Part shown: positions 54,204 through 63,079 of the stretch, piece after piece
Position numbering within the stretch: the first letter of the stretch is position 1
Layout: each line of letters begins with the position of its first letter
NCBI GenBank assembly: GCA_949592205.1
Contig: CATIUR010000004.1
Coordinates: 83,675,337 to 83,739,336 of the forward strand
DNA from: Helichrysum umbraculigerum
Lineage: Eukaryota > Streptophyta > Magnoliopsida > Asterales > Asteraceae
DNA length: 64,000 bases
Reading direction: 5' to 3'
Made by a program: the position numbers and the translations under genes
The notes under the pieces: generated by a model
Databases searched by the model: none
Seen by the model: the letters and a program-made list of their open reading frames with translations, nothing else
Told to the model about the DNA's origin: nothing

Positions 54204-55960
54204 TAAGGTTATAGTGAACTAGGTTGCATTTAGTGGGCCTAGACTATGACCGTTAGGCAGTATTCCTCATTAGGTATGACTGATTCAGAAATTACATCAT
54301 ACGAGTTTAATTTAACATAGCGTAGCTAACTATGTACAATTAAATAAAGATGATGTAAGATCTGAAAGGGGTTATACTGAAATAGGAATGCGTAGTTGAC
54401 TCTGATTGTTATGTGCTAGACATCCTAGGCTATTATATGTGCTATAGGTATATATTAATAGGCCTTACATGGATACTACTTCTACGTATCAAATATATAT
54501 TGGGTATATACAACTAAATTCCGCTGTACTATCACTTACTCGTGAAGAGGCACATCGCCGTCTTCCTAACTATTACGACTCGACATTTTCTCCTCATGTA
54601 CGCATAGGAGCATATCACATATATCACTGAACCTCGGGAAGGAGGTACAACTGTATTCAATGGGAATGGAAACCCACACATGCTAAACGTCCACAAAATT
54701 TAAAACAAACAAATGAATCTCCCACCTTTGACTGTGCTGGTCACAATTGGATTAGTGTTGACTAAGTCCACAACAAATTAATTATCTCAAGCACAACTTG
54801 ATCATTTGGATCAATTGATTGAATACCTCAGTGCCTTGGCACTCACATTCTAGCATTGTGCTACATTTGGGAAATCACATAACTTTAACGCATATTCGGC
54901 CTTAGGGCTACAATCGAACAACACATGGCACGTAGTGCTACGATTTCAAGGTATGTTGATACCACAACTTGAGCACGTTAGTGCAACCTTCACAGTACGT
55001 CGATACTACAATCATGGCATGTTGATGCCACACTCATAGTACATGGGTACTACAATTTCAATGCCGCGGGCACTTCATTACAGCACGTGGTGCTGCGTTT
55101 CATGGTACTTTGGTACTACAATTACAAAACATTAGTATTTCAATTACTGCGCTGATAGCACTGCATTATAGCATTAGGTGCTACTTCAATTATGCATGTA
55201 GACTTGTTATAGTTGCATGTACGACTTACATATATACATATACACTTACTTAACTGGGCACGAGATGTCACACCTGACTTTTATTACGCACGTATACTTG
55301 AATAGTTACGTGTACACCATATATGTATATACGACTACTCTACTGGACACAAGGTGTTACACTCGATTTCTGTGCGTATGAACACTCGCTATACGCACTT
55401 ATACACTTATACGCATACGCGATTACCTTACTGGGCACGAAGTGCCACACCACGACTACTAAGGCATGTAATGCCTCAATCGATAAATACACGATGTCAC
55501 CACACACATGGGTTGTGTTGGGAGACCCAGCTTCAACACCACATAGGGCACTGTAGGTGTCACATTCACCGGCGTGATTGGCCGTATAGTATCTTAGTAC
55601 TACACTATAGTCCGTGGGACTACTCACAACAACATAGTCTGGTTGACTACATTAAAACACGATTTAGTCATTATTACGACTATTCATCAAAACTACAATT
55701 GGTCACAACTCTCGAAAAACATGGAAACAGGACAATTTAACCAAGGTTAACTCGACAACAGATACTTAAACTGTTGTGACAACGCCACAAAAAGGGCAGA
55801 AATATGACTGCCACACGCGATATCAAAACTTCAACATCAAGGATCATGGGATCCCGTATCACTCATTTAAGAACTCAAGTTTACTATTCATGTCACTGTA
55901 ATAATCAAAATCTTTGAATAAAGGTCTCACACTTTGTCGTTTCATTCTTGTTCAAGAATC
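54204..55960 (+). other. Element D leader with mini-hairpin array
   Basis: 1.75 kb untranslated leader, far longer than needed for PBS and packaging. From 54798 to 55648 it carries a dense series of short perfect hairpins: 54798-54814, 54830-54843, 54851-54863, 54928-54938, 54950-54963, 54973-54984, 55016-55029, 55038-55051, 55062-55072, 55081-55095, 55105-55116, 55169-55183, 55434-55446, 55462-55476, 55609-55621, 55636-55648. Stems are 4-6 bp and differ in sequence; loops are 2-5 nt, often GTTG, GTTA, GTG or GTA. ORFs predicted across this stretch are explained by the lack of stops rather than by coding. Confidence 0.75.
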
Positions 55961-56932
55961 ATGCCTCCTAAACGACAAACTTTCACTCAAGCTGAGCACG
56001 ATCAAATCATTAATCAAGCAGTGACTGCGACCTTAGCTGCTCAGAACCAAGTAAAGCCTTGCACTTTTAGGGATTTCCTGAGGTGCGAACCACCAAACTT
56101 CATTGGTACTGAAGGAGCTATCGGATTAATTCGATGGTTCGAGAAAATGGAATCTATTTTCCATGTGTGCAACTGCCCCGACGACTGCAAAGTCTTGTAC
56201 GCCACATACACCCTCCAGGATAATGCTTCTACCTGGTGGAATTTTCACGCCCGAACTGTAGGAATCGACACTGCTCACGAACTTCAGTGGGAAGACCTGA
56301 AACGAATCATGAAGGACAAGTATTGTCCCATCGAAGTTCTTCACAAACTTGAGGACGAACTTTGGCACCTCACCGTAAAAGACAACGATATCGAAACATA
56401 TACCACTCGTTTCCAACAACTAGCACACTTGTGCCCCACCATAGTAAACCCTGAAAGTCAACAAATCGCAAGGTACACCGGTGGACTCCCGCTACTAATT
56501 GAGGGAATGGTCACCGCCTCTAAACCCACTACTATTGAAGAGGCCATTCGTATGGCCCACAGACTTATGGCACAGAGGGAACGACGCGAAACAACTGCAA
56601 CTGAAAACAACCTAACAAATTGGGATGGAAATTCCATCACTAGTCACAATCCAACCAATCAACCTAAACCCTTGAGGTACCAGGCTGTCGAACCTAACGA
56701 AAGACAAGGCTATGCGGGTAACAAACCATTTTGTCACAGCTGTAAACGTCATCATGACGGATTATGCGGATTACCCTGCGAAAGATGCCAACGATACGGT
56801 CACGTAATCCGGGACTGCAGAGTTCCCGCCAATCCCGACTCTCGAAGGATATGCTTCAAATGTAAGGAACCCGGTCATTACAAGAAGGACTGCCCAAAAA
56901 GACGCAAAATTCACTTAATCGACTCCAAGTAA
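55961..56932 (+). CDS. gag: Element D Gag (capsid plus three zinc knuckles), intact
   Basis: 323 codons with no interruption. I start at 55961, MPPKRQTFTQAEHDQ, which matches the N-terminus of E Gag (MAPKRQ); an in-frame ATG nine codons upstream (55934) is less likely. Capsid domain about residues 30-215: FIGTEGAIGLIRWFEKMES, DNASTWWNFHARTVG, YTTRFQQLAHLCPTIVNP. Nucleocapsid: CHSCKRHHDGLC (about 258-269), CERCQRYGHVIRDC (about 273-286) and CFKCKEPGHYKKDC (about 298-311), then a basic end. Role: particle assembly around element RNA in the cytoplasm. No protease domain follows, so maturation would have to rely on an autonomous partner. Confidence 0.95.
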   Translation: MPPKRQTFTQAEHDQIINQAVTATLAAQNQVKPCTFRDFLRCEPPNFIGTEGAIGLIRWFEKMESIFHVCNCPDDCKVLYATYTLQDNASTWWNFHARTVGIDTAHELQWEDLKRIMKDKYCPIEVLHKLEDELWHLTVKDNDIETYTTRFQQLAHLCPTIVNPESQQIARYTGGLPLLIEGMVTASKPTTIEEAIRMAHRLMAQRERRETTATENNLTNWDGNSITSHNPTNQPKPLRYQAVEPNERQGYAGNKPFCHSCKRHHDGLCGLPCERCQRYGHVIRDCRVPANPDSRRICFKCKEPGHYKKDCPKRRKIHLIDSK

Positions 56933-57463
56933 ATCAAATAAATCTCCAACGAAAATGTAAGTACAATTTCTCCTCGAAAACATAACTCTTCAATTATAGA
57001 TTCGCTAAACGTGTACTTATTGTCCCCACCATCATTTTAACGACTTAATGTCGATCACATCTTAGGGCTAGTTGACCTAGGCCCACATAAAACCCAAAGT
57101 TTGCTTTCAGCAGACCAATCGATAGAACACTCACCAACCAAACTCAATGTTTACTTTCAGTAGACTAATCGACTCAACGATAAATCGCTCAGCCCTGATA
57201 TAACCAATTACAAAACAGTCACTATGTGACAACCATCTAATCCCGAATGGACTACGACGTAAACGGTTACCGAGTAACCACAAAATAATCATACTCTGAA
57301 CAAACAATATAGTCAGAATGTGACTACAACGATTAAACATGATGCGGTCATGGAGTGACTGCTATTCAACCTCGTTATAGACATCATGTGTCTGCAATCT
57401 ATTCGACAAATACCTCGTACGTGCATTGCTCCCCAGACCATGCGCAACCCTGACATCACTTTA
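56933..57463 (+). other. Element D region between gag and PPT
   Basis: No coding sequence. Several short imperfect inverted repeats (for example GTCAC/GTGAC near 57220, GGTTAC/GTAACC near 57268, GTCAT/GTGAC near 57348) continue the pattern of the leader. No second zinc-knuckle ORF is present, unlike E and A. Confidence 0.7.
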
Positions 57464-57498
57464 AATTTCGGGACGAAATTTTCTTAACAGGGGGAGAA
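57464..57498 (+). promoter_or_regulatory. Element D PPT and hairpin
   Basis: Hairpin AATTTCG-GGA-CGAAATT (57464-57480), then ACAGGGGGAGAA (57487-57498) abutting the 3' LTR. Confidence 0.9.
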
Positions 57499-60406
57499 TG
57501 TAACACCCGGTCAAAAAGTCAAATTTCGCGCCGATTTTAAACTTTGAATAATTACATTTTATAGTTCAAGTGAAATATTTTTATTAAAAATACTTACAAA
57601 ATAACATAACCAAATTATAGATTTAAAGTAATAAATCTACATTTTAATCAGGTATAAAATCACGGACATTTTGTACTGTGGTTGGAGACCACAGTACACG
57701 AGTTAGGGATCTGAGTTCAAATAAAAACCCAAATCCCTCCTCATTCTTTCTCATTCACCACATTTCACTCTCTCTCTCCTCTCAACTTTTCTCTCATCTC
57801 TCTCTCTACAACCTACCACCACACCACCATCACCATAATCCGCCAAAAACCACCGTCAAACGACCTCCAATCTCAAAGCTCCTTTAGGGAAAAACGATCA
57901 CCACTCAACGATCTACAATCCTATCTTTTCGGATTCTCCTCGCGCGGATTTGTAAGTTTCCGACAATTCTCGAAATCTCTCAAAACTTTGTTATTTTGCT
58001 TGTTTGCGGTTTAGATAAGCTTAAAATACTTAATTATGGGTTGGGTAAAAGAATCGGACTCAACGGAGGCCGGAAAACTCGTTTCCGACTCAAACTCCGG
58101 CGAACAGTCCGCTACGTCGCAGGGACCAAAAACAGTGTTGCGACGTCGCAGCCGACGTCGCAGCCGACGTCGCAAAAACATCTCAACGTCGCATGATGCG
58201 ACGTAACACCCTACGTCGCAGTAAATCTTAAACGTCGCACATTGCGACGTAACACGCAATGTCGCATTAAATTGCGACGTCGCACATAGCGACGCAAGAC
58301 CCTACGTCGCATCTGACGTCGCAGTTGACGTCGCATCTGACGTCGCAGAACCTTAAAAACCTATGTTTTTCACTAAGTATTGACAACCAAATTTTCCCAC
58401 TCGATTTTACCCGAATTTGGATTTCGAATGCGTTTTCTTTAAAGCAAAGTAGTAGAAATAAAAATTTTCCAAGCTGACCTGGCAGCTCGACCCCAGCCAG
58501 GGGCTCTGCCCCTTGGACCCCGCCAGGGGTTGCCAATCCTTGGACCCCGCTATCAGGGGCGCTGCCCCCGAACCCCCGTACACGGTCTTTAAAACCAAGC
58601 GACAAACAAACATTCGAACGACTTAATTGGTCAGACTATTTGATCTCGTACTTATACAACCTCACGTGTTTAGGACACTAGAAGGTTACCATTTGGACGA
58701 CGCGCGTATCATCGTATCGTTAACAACTCACAGGTGAGTTTCATAGCCCCACCCTTTCAACTGTTTTACTATTTTCGGGGTGAAACACATGCTCAATTGC
58801 TGTTTTCAAATCATATTAACAATCGTTTATAATTTACAACTATTTATATTACTGTATGTAATACGAAATGTGTAATACTTAGGAATTACACCCGCAATAT
58901 TGTTTTAGAACAATATCAATACTTAACCTAGATAGGTTACAATTGTACCCGGTTAGGTCGTTGGAACGATTACCAACACATAACTTGATTTAGTTATCAC
59001 AATCTTTTGGCCATATTGTCACGGGACAATATCATTGAATACATTAGAACTAGTTAGTTCTACCTACACTGAACAACATCTGTACTGTTACAAGTTTAGT
59101 TATTCTTTAAGAACTAAAACTGTCAACACACTTCATTATCACTAGAATGGGAACCGAACTTGAGTGAACATTTTCCCAAGACTCCGTTATATATACTTTC
59201 TAGGCTTTAGGCTAGGAGTATACAATATTATCACAAGTTAGTACAGACTTCTTATATCCATACTACTCAACTGGTGACGACTCTGGCTCAGGATGTAATC
59301 CAACCAAGGATGGTCCCCCGGCCCAGGATGTAATCCAACGTGGGGGTGTCACCTGATGAATATCTACATACTATTATACGATCTACTTAGTCAGGCATGT
59401 CGAGTACTGCTGGCTCTAAAACAACTTAGTCGGGCATGTCGTTGTACTGCCGGCTCAATTACAAATTGCTTGCGAGCAACTTCAAAAACGATGCCGCGGT
59501 ATTGCAGCGGGCACCAAACGATGCCACGGTAAAGTGGGCACAAAACGAAACCACGGTACTGCAGTGGACGAAATTTCAATCAATGGATCAGCGGGTTATA
59601 CTCGGGATTCACAATAAGTTAACGGATCGGTGGTGCTGCCACGCGAGGCCGTTAGCTCAATTCATGTCCGGGTTAGCTTATGCTAATCGGGTAAACGGAC
59701 ACGCTAAACGTTCAAACATAGATCTGCGGATCTACAATCACTTGTTGCTGGATGCAACACCTCATATATTAAATCATAGTTCTGCGGGACTACAGTTACT
59801 TACCATCATATGACGTGGTCATACAGTTATTTGGTTACAACTTAGGCAGGTATTGCCTCCCGTTATACACTTACTCGTACCAGATAGGTATTCAGGCTCG
59901 GTATGCCTCAATTATTGTGTACTTAGGTACAGACTACAATTGCTTAGGTATTAGATACCTAAACTTTCGAATTACACATTGGTAATTACAACTACAATTT
60001 GTTACAAATCAGAATCGTGGATTTTGAACAATTTCTCAAAACATACAAGATTTATACTTTATGTATTCAACTAACAAACCTATGAACTCACCAGCTTTAT
60101 AGCTGACCTGTTTTAGCATGTGTTCTCAGGTGCCCAGCAGGATTAGGATTACTACAAGATCTTACTAGTTCGAGTCGCATATTTTCAACAAATGGGACTA
60201 CACTGCATTTACTTTCATATTTTCAAATTATGTATTTGGAATTTGTTGTTAAACTTATAACGTTGTAAACATTTTTATTTACGAAATGTATAACCATTTT
60301 CAAACGTCTCATTTAGAGTCGTTCATTATGTATCTTATGCTGTGATATTTGATTTAGTAACACCCGACCCGACAGCTTCCGCAAACCGAAATTTGAGGGT
60401 GTTACA
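57499..60406 (+). repeat. Element D 3' LTR
   Basis: Collinear with the 5' LTR apart from about 13 substitutions and one missing 12-bp repeat unit. It repeats the start-site hairpin (57673-57697), word cluster (58139-58348), GC block (58486-58579) and mini-hairpin array. Confidence 0.95.
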
Positions 60407-60411
60407 GTTGT

Positions 60412-60760
60412 TTTGGTTCTTAAATTTTTGGGCAGTCCTTCTTGAAAGGCTCGGTACCGTTGCACCCGTGGCAAGTCTTGGGTGCACTAGTGTTGGTACC
60501 AGTTATGACTGTTCCACAATCTTTGGCTAGATATCCAAATCATTTGTAAATGGTGTAAGGACACGACTCACCATGATGAAGACTACATTTAGAGCAGTAG
60601 GGCTTGCTCCCCTTGTACGTCTTCGGGTCGTCAGAACTGGCAGCATAGGCCTTAGTAGTCGCAGACTTTCTGTTGGTGTGGTTTTGAAGGTTGGGGTTTC
60701 CATCATACTTCCTTTTGTTATTGTTATCAGAAGATGGGGCTAGTCGGTAAGGGAGCTCGT
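60412..60760 (-). pseudogene. gag: Element A gag, zinc-knuckle remnant
   Basis: On the minus strand, from about 60760: KRKYDGNPNLQNHTNRK, then KAYAASSDDPKTYKGSKPYCSKCSLHHGESC (first knuckle), a degraded second knuckle (KWFGYLAKDC, first Cys lost), and CHGCNGTEPFKKDC (third, His replaced), then a stop before the D insertion. Clearly Tekay Gag and homologous to 29581-29950 in E. The capsid half is not found upstream; instead a frame with MDWLSKH, a motif that normally follows the protease, lies at about 60775. Confidence 0.8.
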
Positions 60761-62009
60761 GTCACGGTGCTTGGATAGCCAATCCATATCCGACGATGAT
60801 GTCAACACTTCCGGTTCTTGACAGGTATGAGATTGACGGTAAAGAGTTCGTTTGCGAGGTATCCGGTCTCTAGGGTCGGTCAGTACCGAAGTAAGTGGAT
60901 TACCACGTAGGGGCAACTGCTGTCTTTCGAAAAGCAATTGTCGGGTGTTGTTGGTGGTAAAATGGAGAAAATGACGTAAAAGAGTGGTGCATGAAGGTTC
61001 GAACGACGTCGTGTTTGGTATCCCGCTACTAGCTAGTTATTGTTTGTTATACGGTGAATATGAAGTGATGGAATTAAAAGCGAATATCACAACAAGGGTT
61101 GGGTAGTATGCTTGAACTGAAAATTTTGTTTAGGTATTTCAAATTTTGTAGATAAGTAAATTGTGAGATTTAAATAGGTGTATTGCTCAGCAGCGATGGG
61201 GGTCGTAGCGAATTTACGTTTTGTAAATTTGGTCAGATGTAGGCATATCAATAATCGGATCGTGTTTGAAAGGTAGTCAATCGCGGCCGTGTTACTATTT
61301 TGAGGCGAACGAGCGTTCGGTATGAGTAGTGAGTAGTCCTGTCGTGGCAAGTCCTCATTGCCGTAGTGATCAGAATGATCGATTTGTCGTGGGAATAGTG
61401 GTGGACTTAGTTATCGTGAGTGTCCCTCACAGCACTAATCCAGTTGAAAATTGAACGATTAAATCGCGAATTGAGTCAAATGTTAACCGCTGAGTTTCAT
61501 CCAATGGTTGGAAGATGTTTCCAATACGTAGGAGTTGTGGTTGACCAATAACCTTGGTGGGCGTCAATACGATGACGTGTCTTAATGAAAGGTGCATCAG
61601 CTGTAATACCGCTAGCGTTAGGTTTTGTTCGTGATGGTACATCTATCCATCTAGTCATGTATAATACATGCGACTTTTATATGTCTTTGATAATGATACG
61701 GTGGAACACATGAAAGATACGGTTATCACAGTTGTGTATATTTTGGGAAAACGTGTCAAAACATGAAATATCGATAGGTTATACATAATAGGTTGTAATC
61801 CATTTACATGCAGATTATAAACGTTAGAGTTTACAAAATGCGCCGGGAATTGTTACATCCGGTTGAATATAAGGAACCTAATACAAAATGTGATGGTATC
61901 ACTATATAGCCATCAGAATAGAGTTTCTAGTACCATACATCGTGATTACTCATCCGATGTACATGGGTTTAACAAAATTTGATGCTGGTTGTCGTTAGGT
62001 CATTCTTAG
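60761..62009 (-). other. Element A leader region, no clear gene
   Basis: Predicted ORFs here (for example 61087-61350 and 61427-61642, minus) have no recognisable domain and no counterpart in E or D. Scattered short inverted repeats are visible. The capsid part of gag appears deleted. Confidence 0.5.
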
Positions 62010-62486
62010 TTAGGCTTCCTGGCCTTCGGACTCATCTTCCGACTCCAGGTTCAGGTCGTGTGGGTGGTATCGTGCCTCAAGCATGTCCCTGTATCTTTGA
62101 GTCGTGGAGCAGTACCTAGTCTCCTCCGTTGACTTCCTGCCCAAACGTTTGATCCACGTTTTGGTCCTACGGGTTAGGTTGGTGGCCACTTTCTTCCAGT
62201 AACGGATCTTATCTTTGATTCGCATAGGGACAGATCGGTTTGAGATTCTCAATATTTGTTTATAGTCTATGCACTTACGCTTAAGTGCCCAATTTCGGCC
62301 GTCTAGTCCCACGGCCTGATCTTGCACTCTTTCATATTCTTCAATGTCGATGCTAGTCATTTCGAAATTCTGATTTTCGTTTCCCTCTAATAGGATTTCT
62401 CCTTCTGGTATGATATCCCCATCGAGATACGTGTACTGAATTTGTTCCTCGTGGACTTGGTCGCTATCTGATGTGTAGTCGTCCAT
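62010..62486 (-). CDS. Unknown 158-residue ORF in element A leader
   Basis: Opens MDDYTSDSDQVHEEQIQ. The first 60 residues are strongly acidic. The middle (about 75-130) is basic, with KRKCIDYKQ, RIKDKIRYWKK and RRTKTWIKRLGRK, and the end is acidic again (ESEDESEGQEA). It lies between PBS and gag remnant, where E has only a short Thr/Pro-rich ORF. An uninterrupted frame of this length and charge pattern in AT-rich DNA is unlikely by chance, but no homologue is recognised, so the call is tentative. It might be a captured or accessory sequence. Confidence 0.4.
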   Translation of the reverse strand: MDDYTSDSDQVHEEQIQYTYLDGDIIPEGEILLEGNENQNFEMTSIDIEEYERVQDQAVGLDGRNWALKRKCIDYKQILRISNRSVPMRIKDKIRYWKKVATNLTRRTKTWIKRLGRKSTEETRYCSTTQRYRDMLEARYHPHDLNLESEDESEGQEA

Positions 62487-63063
62487 TTGGGAGTTTGCAG
62501 CTTTGAGTTCTATAGAAATGACAGAGAGAGGATTTTAGTCCTTGGAAGTACGTTGATTTCGTGTGTCTTATGTGATTTTCATAAAATCATTCGAGTGCAC
62601 CACAAAGTGGTGTGACGGTAATCAACTCTGTCGTGGTCGGTGCAAACCGCTGAGAGAAATTCGTATGTGTCACAAGAGAAAGGTCGGCTATCTCTATAGC
62701 GAATGTGTTAACGCGTGAGGCCTATTCATATATATTCAATATATAACAGCCTAGTAGTATAGTCAGTGAGTGAGGCCTATGTATGTAAATACTCGTATAT
62801 CACTTAATAGCCTAGTGTGTGTCTAGCACAAAACAAGTAAAAGTCTCGGTTCTCTCGTGGTCAGAGTCAGCTAGTGCATTCCTGTTCAACATAACCCATT
62901 TCAGGTCTCACATGATCTTCGTTTAATTGTACATAGTTGATCAGACTATGTTAAATTAAACTCTTATGATGTAATCACTGAACCAGTTATACCTAATAGG
63001 GAATACTGCCTAACGGTCATAGTCTAGGCCAACTAAATGCAACCTAGTTCACTATAACCTTAG
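62487..63063 (-). other. Element A leader next to PBS
   Basis: The part next to the PBS is homologous to leaders of E and D: on the minus strand, CTAAGGTTATAGTGAACTAGG and GACTATGACCGTTAGGCAG, as at 54205-54265. No gene. A hairpin CACCAC-AAA-GTGGTG lies near 62599. Confidence 0.65.
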
Positions 63064-63076
63064 GCTCTGATATCAA
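63064..63076 (-). promoter_or_regulatory. Element A primer-binding site, one mismatch
   Basis: Minus strand TGATATCAGAGCC, differing from the initiator-Met type TGGTATCAGAGCC of E and D by one G-to-A change, three bases from the LTR. Confidence 0.85.
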
Positions 63077-63079
63077 CCT

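Larger units (their letters stand above)
51268..60406 (+). mobile_element. Element D: young, complete Gag-only Tekay-type element
   Basis: LTRs 51268-54187 and 57499-60406 (2920 and 2908 bp) are flanked by GTTGT (51263-51267 and 60407-60411). The interior (3.3 kb) has PBS, a long leader, one intact gag and a PPT; no protease, RT or integrase. By eye the LTRs differ by about 13 substitutions and one 12-bp repeat unit, roughly 0.5%, so insertion was recent. It matches the TR-GAG class: autonomous Gag, but RT and integrase needed in trans. It is inserted in the gag region of element A. Confidence 0.95.

Noticed and set aside
55354..55740. 128-codon ORF in the D leader
   Set aside because: Overlaps an open frame on the other strand and consists of hairpin-array sequence; no start context or domain.
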